Source: an uncultured Selenomonas sp. (GTDB lineage: Bacteria; Bacillota; Negativicutes; Selenomonadales; Selenomonadaceae). From it: DNA of 23,771 bases. The stretch lies in NCBI GenBank assembly GCA_938045435.1, contig CALIBA010000157.1, positions 1 through 23,771 of the forward strand. Reading direction: 5' to 3'. The translations under genes were made by a program, and so were the position numbers. The notes below the pieces were generated by a model, which searched no databases, was not told where the DNA came from, and saw nothing but the letters and a program-made list of their open reading frames with translations. This document shows, piece after piece, positions 16,014 through 23,771 of the stretch; position 1 is the stretch's first letter, and every line of letters starts with the position of its first letter.

Positions 16014-17354
16014 GTGGACATATTGCCCACACTGCTGAATTTGCTGCTCGTCGTTTTTCTGATTTTCATGAATGGTTTTTTTGTCGCCGCGGAGTTTTGC
16101 TGCGTCAAGATGCGTCCGTCGCGTTTAGAGACGTTGATTGCCGAAGGGAGCAGCCGTGCGGGCTATGCAAAGCGGCTCACGGATCATCTTGACGTTTCGC
16201 TCTCGGTGACGCAGCTCGGCATTACGCTCGCTTCGCTCGGCCTCGGTTGGGTGGGGGAGCCTGCCATTGCAACGCTGATTCTGCCGCTGACGCGGATGAT
16301 GGATCTGCCCGATGAGGTCGGTCATACAGTGGCGCTTGCCATTGCTTTTACCATCATCACATCTCTCCATATCGTTCTGGGCGAGCTTACGCCAAAATCC
16401 ATGGCAATCGCAAATGTTGAGCAGATTATGCTTTCTATCGCATTTCCCATGGTGCTTTTCAGCCGCGTCATGCACCCCTTTGTCTGGGTGCTCAACACGA
16501 TTGCCAATCATATCAGCCGCAGCATAGGGTATGATGTCAAGGGGGAAAATGAGGATGCGCACACGGAGGAAGAAATTCGCCTCCTTATGAAGGAAAGCTA
16601 TCGGCAGGGACTCATCAACAGCACCGAGGCGGATTTTGTAGACAATGTATTCTCGTTCACAGAACTCAATGCGCGTGAAATTATGATTCCGCGTACGGAT
16701 ATGATTTGCCTCTATCTTGATGATACGCCGGCAGAGCGCGTTGCAACCATCTTGGAGGAGCAGCAGACACGCTATCCTGTCTGCTACGAGGACAAGGATC
16801 ATATCATTGGATTCATCCATGTAAAAGATCTCCTGCCGCCGCTGATTCGCGGGGAACAGCTCAATCTGCGCCGTTATATTCGAAAGGCGCTCATTGTCCC
16901 GGAGAGCATGGACGGCAGTGTGCTCCTTAGAACCATGCAGGAGGAAGGCTCACAGCTTGCCATTGTCGTCGATGAGTATGGCGGAACAGCGGGCATGGTG
17001 ACGGTCGAGGACATCATCGAGCAGATTGTCGGCGATATTCGCGATGAATTCGATGAGGAGCGTGAAAGTCTGGAGTGGCGCAGCCCAGGGCTTTGCTCTG
17101 TTGATGCAAGGCTTCTTTTAGAGGAGGTGGACGACCTGCTCGGCATCCGCATCGAGGATGAGGATGTGGACAGCATCGGCGGCTGGCTGTACGATCAGCT
17201 TGGCGAGGCGCCGCGCATTGGCCATATGGCGGCGCATATGGGTGTCCTGTTCTATGTGGAGGAAGTGGATGGCGTGCGTATTACGCGTGTTCTGGTTCAC
17301 TTGCCGCGTGATTTTACAATGCAGGTTATGCCTGCTGCACACGAGGGGGAATAA
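16014..17354 (+). CDS. CNNM/CorC (HlyC/TlyC) family membrane protein with CBS domains
   Basis: A 446-residue inner-membrane protein of the 'hemolysin family', now linked in several bacteria to magnesium or cobalt export. Order of parts: a CNNM/DUF21 membrane domain at about 1-190 with several helices and the LGELTPKSMAI conserved acidic helix; a CBS pair at about 220-345 (REIMIPRTDM and VVDEYGGTAGMVTVEDIIEQIVGDI); and a CorC_HlyC transporter-associated domain at about 355-436 (DDLLGI..DVDSIGGWLYDQLG). GTG at 16014 is preceded by AAAGGAGG at 15997-16004. The older 'hemolysin' name is probably misleading. It is followed 3 bases later by the hexokinase gene, so they are likely cotranscribed, though no functional link is evident. 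Confidence 0.92.
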   Translation: MDILPTLLNLLLVVFLIFMNGFFVAAEFCCVKMRPSRLETLIAEGSSRAGYAKRLTDHLDVSLSVTQLGITLASLGLGWVGEPAIATLILPLTRMMDLPDEVGHTVALAIAFTIITSLHIVLGELTPKSMAIANVEQIMLSIAFPMVLFSRVMHPFVWVLNTIANHISRSIGYDVKGENEDAHTEEEIRLLMKESYRQGLINSTEADFVDNVFSFTELNAREIMIPRTDMICLYLDDTPAERVATILEEQQTRYPVCYEDKDHIIGFIHVKDLLPPLIRGEQLNLRRYIRKALIVPESMDGSVLLRTMQEEGSQLAIVVDEYGGTAGMVTVEDIIEQIVGDIRDEFDEERESLEWRSPGLCSVDARLLLEEVDDLLGIRIEDEDVDSIGGWLYDQLGEAPRIGHMAAHMGVLFYVEEVDGVRITRVLVHLPRDFTMQVMPAAHEGE

Positions 17355-17357
17355 TAC

Positions 17358-18659
17358 ATGGAATTTGATCGTGCGCTCTTTGATGAAATCATCGAAGCCT
17401 TTACAGTGGATACAGAGCATCTGCGGGGAATCGCAGCGGATTTTCGTCAAGATATGCGGCTCGGGCTTGCGGGCTCTGAGGATTCCTCTTTGCGTATGCT
17501 GCCCTCATTCTTAGGGCTGCCGACGGGGGAGGAGTGCGGCGATTATCTTGCGCTTGACTTTGGCGGCACCAATGTGCGTGTGCTGCTCTACCGTCTTGCA
17601 GGAAACGGCAGGTATGAAGTCCTGTCCCATGCCGCAAAGCCGCTGAAGGTGGAAGGCAGCTATGACTATATCAGCGCTGATGCAACAGCGGAGCAGATGT
17701 TTGACTTTCTCGCGGCGCTGGTTGAGGAGGCCGTCGGGGGAGATACTGCGACGCCGTACCTTCTCGGGCATACGTTCTCCTATCCGTCCGCGCAGACCAA
17801 TATCAACGATGCCAGGCTCATCATCTGGACGAAGGAGTTTGCTACGCAGGGGGTCGAGGGGAAGGTCGTCAACGATTTGCTGAAAGAGGCGCTCGTGCGG
17901 CGGGGTCTCTTGAACGTCACGCCGAACTCCGTCATCAACGATACTGTCGCCGTCCTCCTCTCCGCTGCCTATGTTCACGGTGATACGTGGATCGGCTCCA
18001 TCTACGCGACGGGGCACAATACCTGCTATCTTGAACCGTATGCGGGCAAGGCAGAGCGGCCGATGATTCTCAATATGGAATCGGGAGGGTTTCAAAAGCT
18101 CACGCCGAATCGCTTTGACATCGCGCTCGATGCTGTCTCTGAAAAACCAGGGGAGCAACGCCTCGAAAAGATGGTTTCGGGACGGTACATGGGGCTGCTC
18201 TTTGATATGGCGCTTGCGGAACTGTTTGGGGAGCCTGAGAGAAGATATGGCTTTTCGAGCATTGAAATCAGCCGCATTCTCGAAGATCAGAGCGATCGGG
18301 CGCACGCGGCGGCGGTCATTGTTGAGACCATCACAGGGCATGCAATTGCACCGGAGGATGCTGTATGTGCACGGGCGCTCGCCCAGGCGATTACTGCCCG
18401 CTCTGTACGGCTCATCACGGCAACTTTTGTCGGGACGATGTGGCAGATTGCAGGGGATGGCGAGATCCGTCAGCAGCATATTGCGATTGATGGGACCGTC
18501 TATGAGAAGATGCCGCGCGTCAAGGAGAATATTACGCGTGCACTCTTAGAACTGCTCGGTACGGAGGCAGAGAAAATTGATACCGTCTTTGCAGGTGGCG
18601 GCTCTGGTCTTGGCGGAGCGCTTGCTGCGGCGATGACCGAGCGTGCAGCGCACGGATGA
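17358..18659 (+). CDS. Eukaryotic-type hexokinase
   Basis: A 433-residue sugar kinase of the hexokinase family proper (hexokinase_1/hexokinase_2 domains), not the ROK or short bacterial glucokinase families. Visible elements: phosphate-1 motif LDFGGTN at 66-72, the hexokinase signature at about 136-161 (LGHTFSYPSAQTNIN through WTKEF), catalytic aspartate D195 in VINDTVAVLL, ATGHNTCYLE with Glu226, NMESGGF, and the C-terminal adenosine motif FAGGGSGLGGALAAA. Length is close to a single eukaryotic hexokinase domain of about 450. It should phosphorylate glucose or a related hexose with ATP in the cytoplasm. ATG at 17358 follows GAGGGG. In the signature the usual G-F is G-H; other key positions hold. 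Confidence 0.9.
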   Translation: MEFDRALFDEIIEAFTVDTEHLRGIAADFRQDMRLGLAGSEDSSLRMLPSFLGLPTGEECGDYLALDFGGTNVRVLLYRLAGNGRYEVLSHAAKPLKVEGSYDYISADATAEQMFDFLAALVEEAVGGDTATPYLLGHTFSYPSAQTNINDARLIIWTKEFATQGVEGKVVNDLLKEALVRRGLLNVTPNSVINDTVAVLLSAAYVHGDTWIGSIYATGHNTCYLEPYAGKAERPMILNMESGGFQKLTPNRFDIALDAVSEKPGEQRLEKMVSGRYMGLLFDMALAELFGEPERRYGFSSIEISRILEDQSDRAHAAAVIVETITGHAIAPEDAVCARALAQAITARSVRLITATFVGTMWQIAGDGEIRQQHIAIDGTVYEKMPRVKENITRALLELLGTEAEKIDTVFAGGGSGLGGALAAAMTERAAHG

Positions 18660-18667
18660 CATTTCGC

Positions 18668-18697
18668 TTGCCTCTGCAGTGCGGTCTGTGCTATGAT
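18668..18697 (+). promoter_or_regulatory. Putative promoter of secG
   Basis: TTGCCT at 18668-18673 and TATGAT at 18692-18697, 18-base spacing, with an extended -10 TG at 18689-18690. It begins 9 bases after the hexokinase stop and 41 bases before the secG start codon. Confidence 0.55.
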
Positions 18698-18737
18698 AAT
18701 AAAATGCAGTCAATGTTGATAAAGGAGGGAGCTTTCC

Positions 18738-18965
18738 TTGCTCACACTCTTAATGGTACTGGATGCCATTGTTGCCGTTATCCTCATTGCATCCGTACTC
18801 GGGCAGGAGGCAAAATCTGCCGGTATGGGGGGATTGGATGGCGGTGGGGACACCGTATTCTCGGGGAAGGCACGCGGCATGGACGCGCTGCTTGCACGTG
18901 TGACGGTTGTATTTGCCATCTTGTTCGGTGCAATTACGATTGTGATTGCACGCCTGTCCAATTAG
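18738..18965 (+). CDS. secG: Preprotein translocase subunit SecG
   Basis: A 75-residue inner-membrane protein, the small accessory subunit of the SecYEG channel. It has two membrane helices (about residues 2-20 and 52-71) joined by a glycine-rich loop with the family pattern GMGGLDGGGDTVFSGKARGMDALLAR. The start is TTG at 18738; AAAGGAGGGA at 18721-18730 is ideally placed and no better start is in frame. Position ahead of an esterase, rnr and smpB matches the Firmicute gene order. A terminator directly follows. Confidence 0.95.
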   Translation: MLTLLMVLDAIVAVILIASVLGQEAKSAGMGGLDGGGDTVFSGKARGMDALLARVTVVFAILFGAITIVIARLSN

Positions 18966-18988
18966 AATCTGATTGGATGAAGGGATGT

Positions 18989-19023
18989 TCCCTGTTGCCG
19001 CTACGCGGGGCAGGGATTTTTTT
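18989..19023 (+). terminator. Intrinsic terminator between secG and the esterase-thioesterase gene
   Basis: TCCCTG (18989-18994) pairs with CAGGGA (19011-19016), with further G-C pairing possible inside, followed by a run of seven T (19017-19023). It probably attenuates rather than fully separates the units, since no clear promoter lies between it and the start at 19041. Confidence 0.7.
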
Positions 19024-19040
19024 CGGAGGTGGAGGGCGTT

Positions 19041-20180
19041 ATGCATTTAAGCGGAGCGGCTCCGTTTTTGCTCTGCGGAGGTCGGCATGGGGTTCTTCTC
19101 ATCCATGGTTTTACAGGGCTTCCCGCTGAGCTGCGGCTTCTTGGGGAGCATCTGCATGCACACGGTTTTACTGTGCTCGCCATTCGCCTTGCAGGACATG
19201 GGACGACGGTTGAGGATCTGAGCCGCATGGGGCATGAGGACTGGATGGATTCCGTGCGTGATGGCTATGCGGTTCTGTCTGGTTTGTGTGATCGCATCTC
19301 TGTTGTTGGACACTCGATGGGTGCGGTCTTTGCGATGCTGCTGTCCACTGAGGCAGAGATTGCCCATGTCGTTTCGCTCTGTGCCCCGATCATGATTGCA
19401 CCGGAGCAGGGGCTGATTCATTTGCCGCGGCGTGAGGCATGCATTGGCCGCTCGGTGCCAAAAGCGCGGCGCAAACTTCATGATGTACCGCAGGGGGCGA
19501 ACAATACTTACAGGCGTATGCCGCTCGTCTCCGTGCATGAACTGGTGGATATGATTGAAAAGGCACGAGAGACCATCCATGCAGTACATGTTCCCATTTT
19601 AATCGTGCATGGCGCACGCGATCATACGGCAGATCCTGCGGGGGCAGAGTATCTCTATACGCATGTCGCGAGTGTGCGGCGTGAGAAGTTTATCATAGAG
19701 GATGCGGGACATCTGCTGCCACTGGATTCCAGCGTCCGCATGCGTGTTTTTGAACGGACGACGGCATTCCTGCTCGATGATACGGAACACCAAGGGGATG
19801 CCTACTGCTTTGCATGCAGTAAAAGTAATCCCATTGGACTGAGGCTCGGATTCCGCGAGGATGCTATGGGACAGTTTAGGGCGGACAAGGTACTCTCGCG
19901 TGAGTACCAGAGCTATGACGGTGTTGCGCATGGTGGTATTGTTGCGACGATGCTCGATGAGGCGATGGGCGGCCTTTTGCATGCGCGCGGCATGCATGCA
20001 GTAACAGCACGTCTTGCAGTACGTTTTCATGCGCCAACCCCCGTGGAGACAGCGCTTTGTATTACAGGACGGGTGGACCGGCACAGGGGGAAGCTTGTGG
20101 ATATGAGTGCCGAGGTGTGTCTTGCGGATGGGACACGCACGGCAGAGGGCTCTGCTGTCATGATGATTGTACGTGAATAG
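19041..20180 (+). CDS. Fusion of carboxylesterase-type alpha/beta hydrolase with hotdog thioesterase
   Basis: A 379-residue protein with two enzyme domains in one uninterrupted frame. Residues 1 to about 248 are an alpha/beta hydrolase of the Est30/YvaK carboxylesterase type: GVLLIHGFTG oxyanion region, RLAGHGTT, nucleophile S92 in VVGHSMG, D194 in HGARDHTAD and H224 in DAGHLLPLD. Residues about 254-379 are a hotdog thioesterase of the PaaI/4HBT type: CFACSKSNPIGLRLGF, then YDGVAHGGIVATMLDEAMG with the likely catalytic D306/E307. The ATG at 19041 with GGAGG at 19031-19035 is preferred over GTG at 19029. The esterase occupies the usual Firmicute slot between secG and rnr; the added thioesterase is the odd part. 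The substrate of either domain is unknown. Confidence 0.9.
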   Translation: MHLSGAAPFLLCGGRHGVLLIHGFTGLPAELRLLGEHLHAHGFTVLAIRLAGHGTTVEDLSRMGHEDWMDSVRDGYAVLSGLCDRISVVGHSMGAVFAMLLSTEAEIAHVVSLCAPIMIAPEQGLIHLPRREACIGRSVPKARRKLHDVPQGANNTYRRMPLVSVHELVDMIEKARETIHAVHVPILIVHGARDHTADPAGAEYLYTHVASVRREKFIIEDAGHLLPLDSSVRMRVFERTTAFLLDDTEHQGDAYCFACSKSNPIGLRLGFREDAMGQFRADKVLSREYQSYDGVAHGGIVATMLDEAMGGLLHARGMHAVTARLAVRFHAPTPVETALCITGRVDRHRGKLVDMSAEVCLADGTRTAEGSAVMMIVRE

Positions 20181-20209
20181 AATCGCGAAAAACTGAAAAA
20201 GAGGACGTT

Positions 20210-22954
20210 ATGGAACAGGAAAAACAAGATATTGTGAAAGAGAGAATCCATGCCTTTATGCGGGAGGACGCCTATCGCCCGTTGCCGGCTGAGGAACTCA
20301 TGATCGGACTGCGGCTGTCTGAGGACGAAGCACCATTTTTTTCGGATGCACTTATATCGCTTGAAAAGGACGGCAGGGTGATTCGCAACCGCAGCGGTCT
20401 TTACGGACTGCCGAGCCGTATGAATCTCGTTGTCGGGCGGTTGTCCATGTCACCGAAAGGGTTCGGTTTTATCATTCCGGATGTGCGTGAGACAGAGGAT
20501 GAGACGGATGTATTCGTACCGGGGGGCGCCCTTCAAACGGCGATGCACGGCGATCGGGTTGTTGCGCGCATCACGCCGTCCGAGGCGGAGGGACGTGCAC
20601 GTGAGGGGGAGATCATCCGTATCTTAGAGCGCGTCAATACGCGTATTGTCGGCACGTTCGACAGGAGCAAGGCATTTGGTTTTGTCACACCCGACAGTGC
20701 AAAGATTGGGCGTGATGTCTTTGTTCTGAAAAAAGATTTCAGCGGCGCAAAGACGGGCAGCAAGGTCGTCGTGGAGATTACGAAGTGGCCGGAGGAGCGG
20801 CGCAGTGCCGAGGGCCGCATCATTGAGGTGCTCGGCAAATCCGGTGCCCCAGGTGTTGATGTGCTTGCTGTCATGCGTTCTTATGACCTCGATGAGAAAT
20901 TTCCGCCTGTGGTGCAGGAGGCTGCTATACGCTGTCCGGAGGCGCCGCTGCCGGAGGAGTACGAGGGGCGGCGCGATCGGCGCGACTTTCCCATCGTCAC
21001 GATTGACGGTGAGGACACGAAGGACATAGATGATGGCCTCTATGCCTATGAGGCAGACGGCGGTTTTTTTCTCGGGGTTTACATCGCCGATGTCAGCCAC
21101 TATGTCCGTGAGAGTGCGCCGCTGGACGTGGAGGCGGCACGGCGCGGGACGAGTGTCTATCTCGTTGACCGCGTGATTCCCATGCTGCCCAAGGAACTTT
21201 CCAACGGAATTTGCAGTCTCAACGAGGGGGTCGATCGCCTCGCCATAGCGTGTGAGATGGAGATTGGGGCAGACGGAACAGTCAAGAACTATGAGATCAT
21301 GCCGTGTGTTATCCATGTGGCGCGTCGTCTCACCTATACACTTGTCAATAAAGTGCTTGCAGGGGAGGAGCCGTTTGTTTCGGACAACGAAGACATACGT
21401 CCCATGATGGAGACACTCTGCCGTCTGCGCGAGGTGCTGCGCACGAAGCGGCACAGGCGCGGCGCCATTGATTTTGATGTACCTGAGGTCAAAGTGAAAC
21501 TGGATCCGGAGGGACATCCGGTTGCACTGATCCGGCGTACAGGTTCGGTGGGAGAGTCCATCATCGAGGAGTGCATGCTGATTGCAAATGAAACCGTTGC
21601 ACGTCATATGGAACTGAAAGAGGAGCCGTTCATCTATCGCGTGCATGAGCCGCCTGCTTCCGAGAAGGTGGAGCGGTTCCAAAGTCTGCTCGCGGCACTT
21701 GGCCTGCGTCTGCATACAGATGAAGATGGTAAAGTTCATGCACGTGATATTCAGCAGGTACTCGACCGGGTAAAGGGGGCACCCGAGGAACGCATCATTG
21801 CTGCGGTCGCCCTGCGTTCCATGCAGCAGGCACGATACAGCACCGCGAGCCTTGGGCATTTTGGGCTTGCTGCGCGTTACTATACGCACTTTACGTCACC
21901 CATCCGGCGCTATCCGGATCTCATGGTGCACCGCCTTTTGCGTGAAACATTTGCTGCGGGGCATATCTCAGCAGAGCGCAGGGAGCGGCTGCGCTCTTAT
22001 CTGCCCGAGGTCGCAGAGCACTCCTCTGCGCGTGAGCGCATCGCCATCGAGGCGGAGCGTGAGACGACGGATATGAAGAAAATCGAATATATGGCGCAAT
22101 TCGTGGGGGAGACTTACGAAGGCATCATCAGCGGTGTTACGGCGTTTGGCATCTTTGTCGAGCTGGATAACGGCGTCGAAGGCCTTGTACATGTCTCCAC
22201 GATGGTGAATGATTATTACAGCTATATCGAGGAACAGTATGCGATGGTCGGTGAGCGCACGGGCACGCGTTACAGGCTGGGTGATATTGCAGAAATCATC
22301 GTTGTGCGTGCAGATGTAGCAGCACGCACATTGGATTTTGTACTGAAAGATAATGGCGTTTACGAACCGCATGTAAAAAAAACTGTACGTGGAGCACAGG
22401 CTGCAGAGCGAAAAAGTGCAGAGCCATCTGCGCGGGCGGCAAAGAGCGGGCGGCGCCCACGCAGGAAGTCCGACCGCAAAAAAGCGGCAGAGCCTCTTGT
22501 TGTGGAGGGAACAACCAGCGAGGAGCGTCGGAAGAAAACACGCGGCGCCCATGGTACGGGTGGCAGGCACGCACAGCGCAGTGAACGCGCTGCACGGGCT
22601 GCTGCGGCAAGTGTTCCGCCTAAAATGCAGGAAGCACCTGCCAAAGAAGGCGGCAAACGCACAGCAGCACGCACAGCGCGGCAGGGCAAAGAGCCGCAGC
22701 GTTCGCATCGGGGCGTTGCCGGCGTGCCGCGTGGCACCACAGATGCTAAGCTGCGCTCCGGTGGAGAGGAGCGCAGCACACGGGACTATCATCGCGTGAC
22801 GGTGACAGGACTGAACAGTGCCGTCTGGCCGGATCCGCCGGGGTATCACGAGCAAAAGACAGGGCAGGAGGTTGCCGAAAAGCCGCGCCGCGCCCCGCGT
22901 CCCGCACGGCAGATGAACCGCAGAACCGAGGGCGGCACGGGCAACGCCGACTGA
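20210..22954 (+). CDS. rnr: Ribonuclease R with long basic C-terminal tail
   Basis: A 914-residue 3'-5' exoribonuclease of the RNB family that degrades structured RNA and works with SmpB/tmRNA in quality control. Order: a winged-helix-like N-terminus (about 1-70), cold-shock domains (PKGFGFIIPD and KAFGFVTPDSAKIGRDVFV), and the RNB catalytic domain from about 255. Its metal aspartates in IDGEDTKDIDD are D266, D272, D274 and D275, and HFTSPIRRYPDLMVHRLL is intact. An S1 domain (YEGIISGVTAFGIFVELDNGVEGLVHVS) follows. From about residue 724 to 914 there is a low-complexity tail rich in Arg, Lys, Ala and Gly. Typical RNase R is about 700-815 residues, so the tail is long. GAGGA at 20201-20205 serves the ATG at 20210. 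Confidence 0.96.
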   Translation: MEQEKQDIVKERIHAFMREDAYRPLPAEELMIGLRLSEDEAPFFSDALISLEKDGRVIRNRSGLYGLPSRMNLVVGRLSMSPKGFGFIIPDVRETEDETDVFVPGGALQTAMHGDRVVARITPSEAEGRAREGEIIRILERVNTRIVGTFDRSKAFGFVTPDSAKIGRDVFVLKKDFSGAKTGSKVVVEITKWPEERRSAEGRIIEVLGKSGAPGVDVLAVMRSYDLDEKFPPVVQEAAIRCPEAPLPEEYEGRRDRRDFPIVTIDGEDTKDIDDGLYAYEADGGFFLGVYIADVSHYVRESAPLDVEAARRGTSVYLVDRVIPMLPKELSNGICSLNEGVDRLAIACEMEIGADGTVKNYEIMPCVIHVARRLTYTLVNKVLAGEEPFVSDNEDIRPMMETLCRLREVLRTKRHRRGAIDFDVPEVKVKLDPEGHPVALIRRTGSVGESIIEECMLIANETVARHMELKEEPFIYRVHEPPASEKVERFQSLLAALGLRLHTDEDGKVHARDIQQVLDRVKGAPEERIIAAVALRSMQQARYSTASLGHFGLAARYYTHFTSPIRRYPDLMVHRLLRETFAAGHISAERRERLRSYLPEVAEHSSARERIAIEAERETTDMKKIEYMAQFVGETYEGIISGVTAFGIFVELDNGVEGLVHVSTMVNDYYSYIEEQYAMVGERTGTRYRLGDIAEIIVVRADVAARTLDFVLKDNGVYEPHVKKTVRGAQAAERKSAEPSARAAKSGRRPRRKSDRKKAAEPLVVEGTTSEERRKKTRGAHGTGGRHAQRSERAARAAAASVPPKMQEAPAKEGGKRTAARTARQGKEPQRSHRGVAGVPRGTTDAKLRSGGEERSTRDYHRVTVTGLNSAVWPDPPGYHEQKTGQEVAEKPRRAPRPARQMNRRTEGGTGNAD

Positions 22955-22964
22955 GGATGAATGA

Positions 22965-23438
22965 ATGGGAAAGAAAAACGAAGGTGTTAAAGTCGCTTGC
23001 GAGAACCGCAAGGCACGGCACGACTATTTTATTCATGAAACATATGAAGCCGGCATGGAACTTGTGGGGACTGAGGTCAAATCCCTACGTGCCGGCCGCG
23101 CGAATTTGCGCGACAGTTACGCCTATATCAAGGGCGGGGAAATATTTCTAGAGCATATGCACATCAGCCCCTATGAACAGGGCAACCAGTTCAATCACGA
23201 TCCGCTGCGTGTTCGCCGGCTTCTCCTGCACAAAGCGGAGATCCTAAAGCTATTCGGCAAGACGCGGGAGAAGGGGATGACGCTCGTCCCCTTAAAGGTC
23301 TACTTTAAGCGCGGTAAGGCAAAGGTTGAGCTCGCTCTTGCAAGTGGAAAGCATAATTATGACAAGCGTCAGACGCTGAAGGCAAAAACCGCAAAACGCG
23401 AGGTTGAGCAGGCGCTCAAGGAGCGGCAGCGGGGCTAG
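22965..23438 (+). CDS. smpB: SsrA-binding protein SmpB
   Basis: A 157-residue small RNA-binding protein that brings tmRNA (SsrA) to stalled ribosomes. Conserved features run through the whole length: ENRKARHDYFIHETYEAGMELVGTEVKSLRAGRANLRDSY near the N-terminus, the FNHDPLRVRRLLLHK central block, and a basic C-terminal tail (YDKRQTLKAKTAKREVEQALKERQRG) that mimics the missing mRNA. ATG at 22965 is preferred over ATG at 22961, which is out of frame; GAGGAT at 22953-22958 is just upstream. It is 10 bases after rnr, as in other Firmicutes. No ssrA gene is visible before the window ends. Confidence 0.97.
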   Translation: MGKKNEGVKVACENRKARHDYFIHETYEAGMELVGTEVKSLRAGRANLRDSYAYIKGGEIFLEHMHISPYEQGNQFNHDPLRVRRLLLHKAEILKLFGKTREKGMTLVPLKVYFKRGKAKVELALASGKHNYDKRQTLKAKTAKREVEQALKERQRG

Positions 23439-23484
23439 GATTTGATCATAACATTTCAAAAACCCTCAAAGACGGGAGTATTCT

Positions 23485-23771
23485 ATGCAGGAACAGGAAC
23501 CATCCCCCGCGCTGCGGCGCGGGCTGAAGAATCGTCACCTCCAGATGATCGCGCTCGGCGGAGCAATTGGCACAGGGCTTTTTTATGGCTCTGCTTCAAC
23601 CATTGCATTGGCGGGACCTGCGGTCATGCTTGCGTATTTTCTGGGCGGCGTTGTGATTTTCTTTATCATGCGGATGCTCGGAGAGATGGCTGTTGAAGAG
23701 CCTGTATCAGGGTCCTTCAGTCACTATGCAGGCAAATACTGGGGCGATTTTCCAGGATTCCTTTCCGGTTG
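23485..23771 (+). CDS. APC-family amino acid permease, 3'-truncated by window edge
   Basis: The first 95 codons of an amino acid permease of the AAT subgroup (AroP/LysP/CycA/GabP-like), read to the window edge with no stop. The N-terminus gives LRRGLKNRHLQMIALGGAIG followed by TGLFYGSASTIALAGPAVML, the standard first-helix signature of this family. A second helix YFLGGVVIFFIMRMLGEMAVEEPVSGSFSHYA holds the equally typical RMLGEM and P.SGSF pieces. ATG at 23485 follows GGGAG at 23474-23478 with a 6-base gap. Substrate amino acid cannot be set from this part. It lies 46 bases past smpB; no terminator is seen between, so it may be cotranscribed. Confidence 0.9.
   Translation, partial: MQEQEPSPALRRGLKNRHLQMIALGGAIGTGLFYGSASTIALAGPAVMLAYFLGGVVIFFIMRMLGEMAVEEPVSGSFSHYAGKYWGDFPGFLSG

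Noticed and set aside
20624..21889. 421-codon minus-strand open frame opposite rnr
   Set aside because: Antisense to well-conserved RNase R domains; no recognisable protein family.
21968..23011. 347-codon minus-strand open frame opposite the RNase R tail
   Set aside because: Considered because the tail is low complexity and could be a false frame. The plus frame continues cleanly from the S1 domain to a stop next to smpB, while the minus frame is Cys/Arg-rich without motifs.
23439..23484. ssrA (tmRNA) directly after smpB
   Set aside because: Only 46 bases separate smpB from the permease; there is no room for tmRNA and no tRNA-like ends are seen.
1..23771. CRISPR arrays, insertion sequences, prophage or tRNA genes
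   Set aside because: No spaced direct repeats, terminal inverted repeats with a transposase, phage proteins or cloverleaf-like segments were noticed on reading either strand.

Overview
The window looks like a chromosomal piece from a diderm Firmicute of the Negativicutes, most likely a Selenomonas/Centipeda/Mitsuokella-type member of the Selenomonadaceae. Two things support this. The block secG - esterase - rnr - smpB (18738-23438) is the gene order known from Bacillus and other Firmicutes. Yet the window also encodes outer-membrane TonB-dependent receptors and a TonB protein, which need an outer membrane. Genus assignment is inference. Every supported gene is on the + strand, the DNA is fairly GC-rich, and codon use looks uniform.

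Region 1 (1-12314) is the most interesting part. It opens with the 3' part of a NifH-like iron protein and two different nitrogenase component-1 (NifD/NifK-like) proteins, all three overlapping end to end. Next, behind its own extended -10 promoter, comes a type-III (BtuF/FepB-like) lipoprotein binding protein with its ATPase and FecCD-type permease. These are followed by a TonB energy transducer and a xylose-isomerase-like TIM-barrel protein. A strong promoter then drives a cobalamin riboswitch with an intrinsic terminator as its switch. Behind it lie two tandem TonB-dependent receptors, and a strong terminator closes the unit. Read together, this is a complete path from outer membrane to cytoplasm for a corrinoid, other tetrapyrrole or metal chelate. 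It sits next to a nitrogenase-like two-component reductase that keeps the Fe-S cysteines but lacks the FeMo-cofactor cysteine. I infer a 'capture, import and reductively process' system. The substrate is unknown.

Region 2 (12319-18659) is a housekeeping block under a clear sigma-70 promoter: a DUF1232 membrane protein, DNA topoisomerase III, a small DEAD-box-type RNA helicase, a CNNM/CorC-type membrane protein with CBS domains, and a eukaryotic-type hexokinase.

Region 3 (18668-23771) holds SecG, then a terminator, then an unusual esterase fused to a hotdog thioesterase, RNase R with a long basic tail, and SmpB. The window ends inside an APC-family amino acid permease. No tRNA, rRNA, CRISPR array, insertion sequence or phage gene was seen. 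The only non-coding stretch over 300 bases is 7832-8284, which is filled by the promoter, riboswitch and terminator.
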